DNA of 19,570 nucleotides from an uncultured Rhodospirillales bacterium (GTDB lineage Bacteria; Pseudomonadota; Alphaproteobacteria; Rhodospirillales; Casp-alpha2). This document shows positions 8,001 to 16,222 of the stretch, one piece after another; the first letter of the stretch is position 1, and every line of letters begins with the position of its first letter. The stretch is taken from contig CALJEW010000092.1 of NCBI GenBank assembly GCA_938074585.1, positions 1-19,570 on the forward strand, given 5' to 3'. The position numbers and the translations under genes were made by a program. The notes below the pieces were generated by a model, which saw only the letters and a program-made list of their open reading frames with translations, was not told where the DNA came from and did no database searches.

Positions 8001-8855
8001 ATGATCAAAATGGCGCTTTTTGGCTGTGGTCGTATTGGCCGCTTACATGCCCAAAACATTTCTCAAAACCAAGGCGCTGAACTGGTGCAGGTTTATGACG
8101 TGCACCAGCTTTCCGCTGATCAATTGGCAACCCGTCATAACTGCGAAGTCGCCCTATCTGTTGAGGTAATATTGGCTAATTCCGTTATTGATGCGGTTTT
8201 AATTGGCACATCAACGGATACCCACGCCGATTTAATAGAAGAATCAGCCAAAGCAGGTAAAGCGATTTTTTGTGAGAAGCCTATTGATTTAAGCCTCGAT
8301 CGTGTCAAACAATGCGCGGCAACAATTGCGCCATATAATGTGCCCGTTCAAATTGGTTTTAATCGGCGGTTCGACCCCAGCCATAAGTCTGCAAAAAATG
8401 CTGTGGTGACAGGTCAGATTGGTGATTTACAACAAGTTATTCTCACGTCGCGTGACCCCGAAATGCCCCCCCAAAGCTATATGAAAACATCGGGCGGCAT
8501 GTTTTGCGACATGACCATCCACGATTTTGATTTAGCGCGGTTTTTGTTGGGGGAAGAACCAACCGAGATTTTTGCATACGCAAGCGCGCTCGTGAACCCC
8601 AAGGCGTGTGCCGCTGTTGGTGACATAGATTCAGCCATGATCCAAATGAAAACTGCATCCGGTAAGTTATGCCACATCAACAATTCCCGCCAAGCCGTCT
8701 ATGGATACGACCAACGGGTCGAGCTGTTTGGTAGTACCGGTATGTTGATTTCTGACAACCAACGTCCCCATGACTTAAAATCTTTCAACGCCACACAAAC
8801 CGGAAAATCTGAACCGTATCAATCCTTAGAAACTAGAAAATCCGTTCACCTATAA
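8001..8855 (+). CDS. iolG: myo-inositol 2-dehydrogenase-like oxidoreductase, internally deleted near C-terminus
   Basis: Gfo/Idh/MocA-family NAD(P)-dependent dehydrogenase; IolG oxidises myo-inositol to scyllo-inosose. The Rossmann motif GCGRIG is at residues 8-13. The catalytic Lys93 is in CEKPIDLSL, with Asp170 and His174 in FCDMTIHDFD and the IolG-typical SRQAVYGYDQRVELFGS at 229-245. At 284 residues it is about 45 short. After EPYQ (272-274) the sequence jumps directly to SLETRKSVHL, which looks like the normal last ten residues, so the C-terminal alpha-helical part was removed in frame. The active-site residues survive but folding is doubtful. It faces the iolD remnant and has a GGGAG ribosome site. 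The substrate could be another inositol isomer. Confidence 0.78.
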   Translation: MIKMALFGCGRIGRLHAQNISQNQGAELVQVYDVHQLSADQLATRHNCEVALSVEVILANSVIDAVLIGTSTDTHADLIEESAKAGKAIFCEKPIDLSLDRVKQCAATIAPYNVPVQIGFNRRFDPSHKSAKNAVVTGQIGDLQQVILTSRDPEMPPQSYMKTSGGMFCDMTIHDFDLARFLLGEEPTEIFAYASALVNPKACAAVGDIDSAMIQMKTASGKLCHINNSRQAVYGYDQRVELFGSTGMLISDNQRPHDLKSFNATQTGKSEPYQSLETRKSVHL

Positions 8856-8872
8856 ATACCTGAGGACATCCT

Positions 8873-9832
8873 ATGTCTGACACCCTCTTCGAAGATTACC
8901 CCATCAATTTAACCGCCGTCGATATCAGCCCCTACAAAGCGGGTAATACCGGAGTTGACTATATCACCACGTTTGATAGTGGTGCGCCGGGTTTGCATGT
9001 CATGATATCAGCGATTCTTCATGGTAACGAAATTTCAGGCGCGATCACGCTCGATCATTTGTTAAAAAGGGACGTCCGCCCCCTGGCCGGGAAACTGAGT
9101 TTCGCCTTTGCCAACCCTGAAGCGTATTTGGCCTTTGACCCGAACAACCCGTGGGCAAGCAGGTACATCGACGAAGACATGAACCGGGTTTGGTCGGAAG
9201 ACGTATTGGAAAGTGAGCGCACGTCGCTTGAGCTTGAACGCGCCCGCCAAATGCGCCCGATCATAGATCAAGTCGACATGCTTTTAGACCTGCATTCGTT
9301 GGAACACTCTATCCCTGCAATGATGATGGCGGGTGGGCATGCGAAAGGCCAGCAATTGTCCAAAGATTTAGCAACACCTAAATTTGTTATATTGGACCGG
9401 GGCCACTCCACTGGCAAACGCTTGCGCGATTATGGTGAATTTGATGACCCTATGAGTGGCCGAATTGCGCTTTTGTTTGAAGCCGGACAGCATTGGGAAG
9501 AAGACAGTGAAATTATTTCCATCGATATGGCGTTGCGGTTTTTAAAGCTGTTTGGGACCATCGACTTGGATACCTTGATGGATGATCATTTAGAATTATC
9601 CGAAGATCAGAACTTGATTGAAATAACCCACCCCATTACCATCGCCACAGACGACTTCCGTTGGGCCGATGATTTTACAGGGCTTGAGTGTTTTCAAGAT
9701 GCAGGGTCACTTATTGGTTGGGATGGGGATAAAGAAATATGCACCCCGTATAACGATTGCATTCTGATCATGCCGAATTCGAATTTACACAAAGGCGGAA
9801 CGGCTGTGCGCTTAGGCAAGCAAATCAATTAA
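8873..9832 (+). CDS. Succinylglutamate desuccinylase/aspartoacylase family zinc hydrolase
   Basis: M14-like metallohydrolase of 319 residues. Zinc ligands are visible as His50 and Glu53 in ILHGNEISGA and His141 in LLDLHSLEH; EDMNRVW (102-108) carries the substrate-carboxylate Arg/Asn typical of this family. The C-terminal third contains a beta-rich segment ending PNSNLHKGGTAVRLGKQ, as in bacterial aspartoacylase-like proteins. Such enzymes remove acyl groups from N-acyl amino acids or cleave related amides; the exact substrate cannot be read here. It starts 18 bp after iolG behind a GAGGA ribosome site and is probably cotranscribed with it. No arginine succinyltransferase (ast) genes are nearby, so calling it astE would be unjustified. 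It looks intact. Confidence 0.85.
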   Translation: MSDTLFEDYPINLTAVDISPYKAGNTGVDYITTFDSGAPGLHVMISAILHGNEISGAITLDHLLKRDVRPLAGKLSFAFANPEAYLAFDPNNPWASRYIDEDMNRVWSEDVLESERTSLELERARQMRPIIDQVDMLLDLHSLEHSIPAMMMAGGHAKGQQLSKDLATPKFVILDRGHSTGKRLRDYGEFDDPMSGRIALLFEAGQHWEEDSEIISIDMALRFLKLFGTIDLDTLMDDHLELSEDQNLIEITHPITIATDDFRWADDFTGLECFQDAGSLIGWDGDKEICTPYNDCILIMPNSNLHKGGTAVRLGKQIN

Positions 9833-9908
9833 AAGTCATTTGCTTATAAAGCCGTATATGAGCATCTTTGTCTCAACAAAATTAAACCCAAACAGGTGGA
9901 TATAAACC

Positions 9909-10832
9909 ATGAGCACAGACCCCGTTATTCTTCACCATTACCCGCAATCACCCGTCACTGAAAAAGTCCGAGTGGTGCTTGGAATAAAGGGGCTGAGCTG
10001 GAAATCCGTCGACATTCCAAGGCTCCCTCCAAAACCGAATTTAACGGCCCTGACCGGGGGCTATCGCTTAACACCTGTGATGCAAATTGGGGCTGATATT
10101 TATTGTGATACAAAGTGCATTATCCGTGAATTGCAGCGCCGGTTCCCATCCCCAACTTTGTTTCCAGGCGGCGCTGAAGGCATGGCATGGGGCGTTGGTG
10201 AATGGACGGATGGACCGCTGTTTAAAGACGTTGTGACCGTTGGCTTGGTCGAAATGATACCCAATATGCCGCCAGAATTTTTGGCAGATCGGGGCCCACT
10301 TTATTTTGGTGATGATTTTTCAGTTGAAGATGTCAAAGCTAATTATCAACATTGTTTAGCCAATATTCGGTCTCAATTTGGTTGGATGAACGAACGCCTG
10401 CAAGCCCGTGATTTCATGTTGGGTTCTGAGCCAGGCCTACCAGATGCATTGGCGTACTATTTGGTCTGGTTCTTGCGCGATCGAATGAACGACGATGGAC
10501 ACTTTTTATCGCAATTTGAAAACCTGATAAAATGGGAACATCGTGTTAAAGCCATTGGCCATGGCACGCCTGAAGCCCTGAGCGATTTGGACGCCTTAGA
10601 GATAGCTAAAAATGCAACACCTCAAAAACCCCAGATAGTCGACCCCGATGACCCCTTGGGCCTATGTATTGGAGAGCAGATCAGCATCACACCAGTAAAC
10701 GGTGGCGTACCTGTTCAGGGTGCGCTACACAGCATATCTGCCAATCACGCTAGCCTATCGAGAACCGACAATTTGGCTGGCGATGTTTGTGTTCACTTCC
10801 CACGGGTTGGATATCGAATCACGACTGATTAG
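9909..10832 (+). CDS. Glutathione S-transferase-like protein with C-terminal extension
   Basis: The 307-residue protein begins with a thioredoxin-like GST N-domain. SPVTEKVRVVLGIKGL (14-29) sits at the usual catalytic Ser/Cys position, RLTPVMQIG carries the cis-Pro (Pro56), and CDTKCIIREL (66-75) is the gamma-glutamyl-binding turn. An all-helical GST C-domain follows (about 90-220; SEPGLPDALAYYLVWFLRD). The last ~60 residues form a beta-looking segment (GEQISITPVNGGVPVQGALH) not found in ordinary GSTs but seen in a bacterial GST subfamily. Substrate unknown. An AGGTGG ribosome site precedes the ATG. The 76-bp gap from the upstream hydrolase leaves open whether they share an mRNA. Confidence 0.82.
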   Translation: MSTDPVILHHYPQSPVTEKVRVVLGIKGLSWKSVDIPRLPPKPNLTALTGGYRLTPVMQIGADIYCDTKCIIRELQRRFPSPTLFPGGAEGMAWGVGEWTDGPLFKDVVTVGLVEMIPNMPPEFLADRGPLYFGDDFSVEDVKANYQHCLANIRSQFGWMNERLQARDFMLGSEPGLPDALAYYLVWFLRDRMNDDGHFLSQFENLIKWEHRVKAIGHGTPEALSDLDALEIAKNATPQKPQIVDPDDPLGLCIGEQISITPVNGGVPVQGALHSISANHASLSRTDNLAGDVCVHFPRVGYRITTD

Positions 10833-10867
10833 AGGCATACCATATATCAATGCGGCACTCCCCCCAT

Positions 10868-10901
10868 GTCGACTAAATATAAGCACTCATGTATAGTCGA
10901 C
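10868..10901. repeat. Perfect 8-bp inverted repeat with 18-nt loop
   Basis: GTCGACTA at 10868-10875 is mirrored exactly by TAGTCGAC at 10894-10901. It lies 35 bp after the GST-like gene. No U-tract follows, so it is not a textbook intrinsic terminator. It could be a protein-binding dyad, a weak transcript-end hairpin, or chance. Confidence 0.4.
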
Positions 10902-11043
10902 GATACATCATCTGATTGAAGAAGGGGAATATATTTGCGAATCCATCATTGATTAAACGCATATCCACTGGAAAAGGCTTGGCTTCATAAGCAGCACAAG
11001 TGGTTTTATACTGCTGCCTTATTTGTAGCCCGAAGGTCATTTA
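10902..11043. other. Intergenic stretch without a supported gene
   Basis: A short open stretch reading HHLIEEGEYICESIID (10906-10953, + strand) ends at a TAA. It looks protein-like, but I cannot place it in a family and it has no start codon. Otherwise I see no RNA gene, promoter or terminator that I can defend. It fits a decayed region between the GST-like gene and the broken membrane-protein gene. Confidence 0.3.
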
Positions 11044-11375
11044 ATGATGCGCTAGGTAATTTTACGTTACTACACAACGTTTGGTGCCATCATTTGCGTG
11101 TTTGGCGTCTTCACCTGGCATCCGATATTGCGGCTCTCAATGCCGTGGCAGTTCCCGGGCGTTGTGTTGAGCCCGTGGCTTAATTTCATACTTACGTTTT
11201 TCACCTTTGATGTCATGAGCGCCAAACTATCATCGACCTTTGGCCGAAATACTTTTTTCTATCGCCCTAGTGGTTCGTTTTAGAAGGAGCGGCCTTTGGC
11301 CTTTTCATAGATTATGTAGCAACCAAGTTTGTTGGCGAAGGTAAACAGACCATGCATGATCAATCCGAAAGCTAA
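11044..11375 (+). pseudogene. Small membrane-protein gene, broken by a stop and a frameshift
   Basis: An AAGG ribosome-like site precedes ATG at 11044, but the fourth codon is TAG (11053-11055). The same frame then continues YYTTFGAIICVFGVFTWHPI, WLNFILTFFTFDVMSAKL and NTFFYRPSG to a TAG at 11281-11283. From 11271 a second frame takes over (WFVLEGAAFGLFIDYVATKF) and runs to TAA at 11373-11375. One lost base near 11265-11270 would join them. The rejoined product is about 110 residues with about three hydrophobic, probably membrane-spanning segments. I do not recognise the family. A GTG at 11098 could start a 61-residue product, but it would lack the downstream helix. It reads as a dying gene. 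Confidence 0.62.
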
Positions 11376-11478
11376 ATCATTTTCACAGAGTCTTAGACCT
11401 TGCCGCTAAGGTTGCTTACAATAGTTGCATAATCATAAGTGCCCCTAAGTTTAAGGGCCGCGGTGTGGAGGCGTTTAA

Positions 11479-12543
11479 GTGTCGAAACTAAATATTGATA
11501 AGCCGGAATATTCAAACACCGATGCAAACGCATATGCGGCTATCGATTTAGGCACTAACAATTGCCGACTACTTATTGCCCAACCAACTCCCAATGGCTT
11601 TGATGTGGTTGATGGGCTATCAAAAACTGTTCGTTTGGGCGAAGGCGTTGCTGCGACTAATCAATTAAACCCAAATGCTATGGGCCGCACCCTAAATGCG
11701 ATCAGGTCATGCGCTCAGAAAATCAACAACTGGAACATCAAACGCATTCGCTGCGTTGCCACAGAGGCTTGCCGCCGAGCCAAGAATGGTGAAGAATTTT
11801 TAAACCGTGTCGTCCATGAAACCGGCCTGTCGTTTGAAATTGTCACCCCTAATTTAGAAGCCCACTTAACCTTAAACGGCTGCATTCCTTTGTTTGTTCC
11901 CGAAAAGCCAAAGATCCTGTTATTCGACATTGGTGGCGGCAGTACTGAAATTGTTTGGGCTGAAATGACCGACCCCTCCACTCCCCACATTCTGGGTGTC
12001 TTATCGTTTCCTATGGGCGTTGTGACTTTGGCCGAAACCTACGGGGTTGATTTATTAGAATCAGAAAAATTCAATCAAATTTGCGGTGGTGTCGCTAAAA
12101 TTTTAGCTCCCTTCGACAGCCAATATAAAATATCTGAAGCCATTGAAGCCGGGCATGTTCAAATGGTAGGGACATCAGGCACGGTAACAACGTTGGGGGC
12201 GTTAACTCTGGGATTGGAACGCTATGAACGCAAACGCGTTGATGGGTTACAAATGTCATTTAAGATCATGCACCAGCAAATATCAGAGATTCTTAGCATA
12301 GATATCGATGCCCGGCGCGGCATCCCTTGCATTGGCCTAGAACGTGCCGGTTTAATGGTTATGGGCTGTGCATTGTTGAAAGCAATATGTACAAAATGGC
12401 CTGTTGGGGAGTTACGCATAGCAGATCGGGGCATTCGAGAAGGATTACTGTTGGAAATGATAGAGAAAGACAGGCAAAATACGGCCCCTTTAGAAAACCC
12501 AAGCTCAGCAATCCCGATAACCACAACTTACATACGCAGATAA
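11479..12543 (+). CDS. ppx: Exopolyphosphatase / pppGpp phosphohydrolase family protein
   Basis: Member of the Ppx/GppA branch of the ASKHA (actin/Hsp70) superfamily, which releases phosphate from polyphosphate or converts pppGpp to ppGpp. The phosphate-1 loop is AAIDLGTNNCRLLIA (about 20-34); TEACRRAKNG (95-104) and the phosphate-2 motif DIGGGSTEIVW (150-160) follow, with SGTVTTLGAL further on. At 354 residues it is the short two-domain form common in alphaproteobacteria, lacking the HD-like C-terminal half of E. coli GppA. The usual SxxEEA segment reads TPNLEAH (123-129), a slight divergence. The start is GTG behind a good GGAGG (11467-11471). rlmE starts 12 bp downstream, a conserved pairing. 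Ppx versus GppA activity cannot be decided from sequence. Confidence 0.88.
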   Translation: MSKLNIDKPEYSNTDANAYAAIDLGTNNCRLLIAQPTPNGFDVVDGLSKTVRLGEGVAATNQLNPNAMGRTLNAIRSCAQKINNWNIKRIRCVATEACRRAKNGEEFLNRVVHETGLSFEIVTPNLEAHLTLNGCIPLFVPEKPKILLFDIGGGSTEIVWAEMTDPSTPHILGVLSFPMGVVTLAETYGVDLLESEKFNQICGGVAKILAPFDSQYKISEAIEAGHVQMVGTSGTVTTLGALTLGLERYERKRVDGLQMSFKIMHQQISEILSIDIDARRGIPCIGLERAGLMVMGCALLKAICTKWPVGELRIADRGIREGLLLEMIEKDRQNTAPLENPSSAIPITTTYIRR

Positions 12544-12554
12544 CGAGACACATT

Positions 12555-13298
12555 ATGGATAAATCGACACGCAAAGGCGCTACGACTGGTAAAGGCCGTG
12601 GTGCACAAGTTGCAAAACGCAACTTATCAACCCGCGTTAAATCTGCAAAGGGGCGTAAAATATCTTCTACTCTGTGGCTGCAACGCCAATTAAACGACCC
12701 GTATGTAGCGGAAGCTCGCCGCTTGGGCTACAAATCACGCGCTGCATTTAAAATTGCTGAACTGGATGATCGGTTTGATTTTTTAAAACCCGGCAAACGA
12801 ATTGTTGATTTGGGCGCAGCGCCCGGTGGTTGGACTCAAATTGCGGTCGAGCGGACCAATGCTTTGGGTGTCGGCAAACAAAATCAGGGCTTTGTTGTCG
12901 GTATGGATTTGCAGGAAATGGATACCATAGCGGGTGCCACCCTGATCACCCATGACTTTATGGAGAACGATGCGCCTGATATCTTAAAAGAAATACTTAA
13001 AGGTCCAGCCGACGTTGTGTTGTCAGATATGGCGGCACCGGCAACGGGGCATACAGCAACAGACCATATGCGGATTATTGGATTGTTAGAAGTTGCCCTT
13101 GATTTTGCCCAAGATGTGTTGGCTCCGGGGGGTGTATTTTTAGGAAAAGTACTGCGCGGCGGCACTGAAAATGATATTTTGACATTGTTAAAACGTGATT
13201 TTCGTATTGTGAAGCACGCAAAACCGCCTGCCAGCCGTGTTGATTCTGCTGAATCTTATGTCATTGCAACGGGTTTTCGGGGTCAAAACTGCAAATAA
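12555..13298 (+). CDS. rlmE: 23S rRNA (uridine-2'-O-)-methyltransferase, RlmE/FtsJ
   Basis: Methylates the 2'-O of U2552 (E. coli numbering) in the A-loop of 23S rRNA using SAM, a late 50S assembly step. The 247-residue protein has a basic N-terminal tail of about 35 residues (many Lys/Arg), usual in alphaproteobacterial RlmE. The Rossmann methyltransferase follows, with SAM motif VDLGAAPGGWTQIA (84-97). The K-D-K-E catalytic tetrad is visible as Lys60 (YKSRAAFK), Asp158 (LSDMAAP), Lys198 (FLGKVLRGG) and Glu233 (SAESYV). I start at ATG 12555, since the frame extends upstream only through ppx in an overlapping, unlikely way and family members begin near here. It is cotranscribed with ppx. Confidence 0.95.
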   Translation: MDKSTRKGATTGKGRGAQVAKRNLSTRVKSAKGRKISSTLWLQRQLNDPYVAEARRLGYKSRAAFKIAELDDRFDFLKPGKRIVDLGAAPGGWTQIAVERTNALGVGKQNQGFVVGMDLQEMDTIAGATLITHDFMENDAPDILKEILKGPADVVLSDMAAPATGHTATDHMRIIGLLEVALDFAQDVLAPGGVFLGKVLRGGTENDILTLLKRDFRIVKHAKPPASRVDSAESYVIATGFRGQNCK

Positions 13299-13331
13299 AT
13301 GATTTCATTTTGGAATTCTGTTGGTTCTCAC

Positions 13332-13359
13332 TTGGCAAGGGCAAACCCATCTGTATGAT
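13332..13359 (+). promoter_or_regulatory. Predicted sigma70 promoter for guaB
   Basis: TTGGCA at 13332-13337, a 16-bp spacer, and TATGAT at 13354-13359; both hexamers are close to consensus. It lies 36 bp before the guaB ATG, giving a leader of roughly 30 nt. This suggests that guaB-rsmB is transcribed independently of ppx-rlmE. Confidence 0.6.
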
Positions 13360-13394
13360 ACGGCGTCAACTTGTCTTGTTTACCGGAGGTTGGC

Positions 13395-14876
13395 ATGATC
13401 GAAATTCGCGAAGCCCTTACTTTTGATGACGTTCTTTTGGTGCCCGCAGCATCCGACGTTCTTCCCGCTCAAACAAATACGAAAACCCGTCTCACCCGTT
13501 CTATCGAAATGGGCATTCCCTTATTGTCGTCCGCCATGGATACAGTAACAGAAGCACCGTTAGCGATTGCCATGGCACAAGCCGGTGGCATAGGTGTAAT
13601 TCACAAAAACCTTACCCACGCAGAGCAAGCCGACCAGGTCCGTATGGTCAAAAAATTTGAAAGTGGCATGGTTATTAACCCGATCACCATCAGCCCCCAC
13701 TCGACGCTAGGCGATGCACTGCATTTAAAAGAAGTAAATGGATTTTCTGGCATTCCCGTGGTTGAACCAGATAGCGGACGCTTGGTGGGTATTTTAACCA
13801 ATCGCGATATTCGCTTTGCTGAAAACCCTTCGACCCCAGTTCGGGAATTGATGACGGCCCATTCCAGCGACAAGCCCCTGATCACCGTTGGTGAAGGTAT
13901 CAAGCAAGAAGAAGCCAAAAGGCTTTTACACCAACATCGGATTGAGCGATTGCTGGTTGTTGATGTCAACTTCCGTTGCGTTGGTTTGATTACGGTTAAA
14001 GATATAGATAAAGAACAACAATACCCCAACGCATGTAAAGACGACAAAGGCCGCTTGCGAGTGGCAGCGGCAACAGGCGTCAACGATGACGGCGTTGCCC
14101 GGGCTGAAGCATTGTTAGATGCAGGCGTTGATGTGATTGTTGTCGATACAGCCCACGGGCATTCAAGCGGCGTCATGGACGCGGTCACAAAAATCAAAAG
14201 CCTATCCAACTACGTTCAAGTCATCGGCGGCAACATCGCAACCCCTGAAGCCGCCAAAGCCTTAATTGGTGCGGGTGCAGATTGCGTTAAAGTAGGCATC
14301 GGACCCGGCACCATTTGCACAACCCGCATGGTTGCTGGCGTTGGCATGCCACAGCTTTCAGCAGTTATAGAAGTTGCAGAGCTGTGTCAGAAAGAAGACA
14401 TTCCGGTCATTGCAGACGGCGGTATTAAGTATTCAGGTGACGTTGCAAAAGCGATTGCAGCGGGTGCGGAAAGCGTGATGATTGGATCGTTGTTTGCGGG
14501 CACTGATGAAAGCCCCGGCGAAGTGTTTTTATACCAAGGGCGGTCTTATAAATCGTACCGGGGCATGGGATCATTAGGAGCCATGGCTCGCGGTTCAGCA
14601 GATCGATATTTCCAAGCCGAAGTTTCTGATAATTTGAAGCTGGTTCCCGAAGGAGTTGAGGGCCGCGTTCCTTACAAAGGCCCTGTTAGCACAATCATTC
14701 ACCAATTGGTTGGTGGTCTTCGGGCATCAATGGGGTATACTGGGTGTGCCACAATTCAAGACATGCAGACGAAAACTCAGTTCAGGCGAATCACTTCAAG
14801 TGGCCTGCGGGAAAGCCATGTCCACGATATTACAATCACCCGTGAATCACCAAATTATGGGGGCCGCAGAGATTAA
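13395..14876 (+). CDS. guaB: Inosine-5'-monophosphate dehydrogenase
   Basis: Oxidises IMP to XMP with NAD+, the rate-limiting step of guanine nucleotide synthesis. The 493-residue length is standard. The TIM-barrel core is split by a CBS-domain pair (about 95-205). Catalytic Cys308 sits in GIGPGTICTTRMVAGVG; other markers are LTFDDVLLVP, SSAMDTVTEA, VVDTAHGHS, GGNIATPEAA and the mobile-flap/substrate segment SYRGMGSLGAMARGSADRY. I use ATG 13395, with GGAGG at 13385-13389 five bases upstream; an upstream TTG at 13371 would add eight residues not usual for the family. rsmB follows 21 bp later. In many relatives guaA is also close; it is not in this window. Confidence 0.98.
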   Translation: MIEIREALTFDDVLLVPAASDVLPAQTNTKTRLTRSIEMGIPLLSSAMDTVTEAPLAIAMAQAGGIGVIHKNLTHAEQADQVRMVKKFESGMVINPITISPHSTLGDALHLKEVNGFSGIPVVEPDSGRLVGILTNRDIRFAENPSTPVRELMTAHSSDKPLITVGEGIKQEEAKRLLHQHRIERLLVVDVNFRCVGLITVKDIDKEQQYPNACKDDKGRLRVAAATGVNDDGVARAEALLDAGVDVIVVDTAHGHSSGVMDAVTKIKSLSNYVQVIGGNIATPEAAKALIGAGADCVKVGIGPGTICTTRMVAGVGMPQLSAVIEVAELCQKEDIPVIADGGIKYSGDVAKAIAAGAESVMIGSLFAGTDESPGEVFLYQGRSYKSYRGMGSLGAMARGSADRYFQAEVSDNLKLVPEGVEGRVPYKGPVSTIIHQLVGGLRASMGYTGCATIQDMQTKTQFRRITSSGLRESHVHDITITRESPNYGGRRD

Positions 14877-14897
14877 GGCTGAGTTTAAAGGTCACTC

Positions 14898-16217
14898 ATG
14901 ACACCCGGTGCGCGCATCCAAGCGGCTATTGAAATACTAGAGCAAGTCTGGTCCAGGAATCAGGCCGCCGACAGGGTGGCTGATATGTATTTAAAAAAGC
15001 GTCGCTACGCGGGGTCATCTGACCGGCGGGGTATTCAAGGCACGTTATACGAAATTTTACGCCGCAGATCGCGTTTGGATTGGTGGGTTGAGCGTTCTGG
15101 CTCGTCCCTAACAGCTGGCCCCCGCTCTCGTCTGATTGCCAATTTGGCCTTATCGGATAAATCATCGCCCAATCAAATAGCCACCCTGTTCAGTGGTCAA
15201 AATCATTGCCCTGATACTTTGAGCGAAACGGAACACCGATTAGCCGATGCATTGTATGGCAAGCCACTGAACCATTCCAACATGCCAAGCTCTGTTGCTT
15301 TAGAATACCCAGAATGGATGCACGCTTCTTTTTCCGCCCTGTGGGGCGATAAATTAAAAACTGAAATTTCAGCGCTTAATCAAACAGCACCGGTTGATAT
15401 CCGGGTGAACACCCTAAAGACAACAACAGAAGCAGCAAAATCCGAACTCAAAAGCCAGTTTATCGAAACCGAATACACCCCCTTATCGCCCATCGGCTTA
15501 CGCTTAATTGGCAAAGCCCAGCTGGGGGGGACCAAAGCATTTCGCAATGGCTTAGTAGAAGTTCAAGATGAAGGCTCGCAAATTTTAGCACTTTTATGTG
15601 GGGCAAAACCGGGCATGTTGGTTATTGATTATTGCGCAGGGGCTGGTGGAAAAACGCTGGCTTTAGCTGCAAGCATGGGATCAAACCGACGCATTGATGG
15701 GCAGCTTTTTGCCTGTGATATATCTCAAAACCGGATCAATCGTATGGAGCCCCGTTTGAAACGGGCTGGTGCCAAGGCCGTTCAACGCCACGCTTTAATG
15801 GGCCCTGATGATTTATGGTTAAAAAAATTATACAAATCTGCGGACCGGGTATTGGTTGATGTGCCCTGCACAGGGACCGGTGCTTGGCGACGCGACCCCA
15901 ACGCCAAATGGCATTTCACGCCAAAAAATTTAGCTGACATTTGCGCTCAACAGAAAACCATTTTTTCCAATGCTGCCAAATTGGTGAAATTGGGCGGGCG
16001 TTTGATTTATGCCACGTGTTCTCTATTACACGAAGAGAACGAGCAACAACTCTTTGATTTTTTGAAACATCACAATGATTTCAAGTTGGTTCCAATTGAA
16101 CAAGTATGGTCTGAAACCATTGGCGGGGAACTATCACCCACCGGGTCCTGCTTGCGCTTGAGTCCGGCAAGTACCGGAACCGATGGGTTTTTCTGTACCG
16201 TATTAGAACGCGCTTAA
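14898..16217 (+). CDS. rsmB: 16S rRNA m5C methyltransferase, RsmB/NOP family
   Basis: SAM-dependent RNA cytosine-5 methyltransferase; E. coli RsmB modifies C967 of 16S rRNA. The 439-residue protein has an N-terminal helical NusB-like domain (about 1-140), an RNA-binding/ferredoxin-like part (about 140-235; VDIRVNTLK), and the catalytic domain with SAM motif IDYCAGAGGKTLALAA (243-258). The two catalytic cysteines of the family are visible: Cys324 in VDVPCTGTGAWRRDPNAKW and Cys374 in YATCSLLHEENE. It starts 21 bp after guaB behind AAAGGT and is probably cotranscribed with it. Assignment to the RsmB rather than RsmF branch rests on the NusB-like N-terminus and the alphaproteobacterial guaB neighbourhood. 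Confidence 0.9.
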   Translation: MTPGARIQAAIEILEQVWSRNQAADRVADMYLKKRRYAGSSDRRGIQGTLYEILRRRSRLDWWVERSGSSLTAGPRSRLIANLALSDKSSPNQIATLFSGQNHCPDTLSETEHRLADALYGKPLNHSNMPSSVALEYPEWMHASFSALWGDKLKTEISALNQTAPVDIRVNTLKTTTEAAKSELKSQFIETEYTPLSPIGLRLIGKAQLGGTKAFRNGLVEVQDEGSQILALLCGAKPGMLVIDYCAGAGGKTLALAASMGSNRRIDGQLFACDISQNRINRMEPRLKRAGAKAVQRHALMGPDDLWLKKLYKSADRVLVDVPCTGTGAWRRDPNAKWHFTPKNLADICAQQKTIFSNAAKLVKLGGRLIYATCSLLHEENEQQLFDFLKHHNDFKLVPIEQVWSETIGGELSPTGSCLRLSPASTGTDGFFCTVLERA

Positions 16218-16222
16218 TCTCT

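Noticed and set aside
12327..12554. A longer RlmE with 76 extra N-terminal residues.
   Set aside because: The extension overlaps ppx in another frame and has no family resemblance; the ATG at 12555 matches the expected basic N-terminus.
13371..13394. An earlier TTG start for guaB.
   Set aside because: It would swallow the GGAGG ribosome site, which is perfectly placed for the ATG at 13395.
13601..14209. A 202-codon open frame opposite guaB.
   Set aside because: It is a shadow of the guaB coding sequence with low-complexity Ser/Thr content and no ribosome site or family resemblance.
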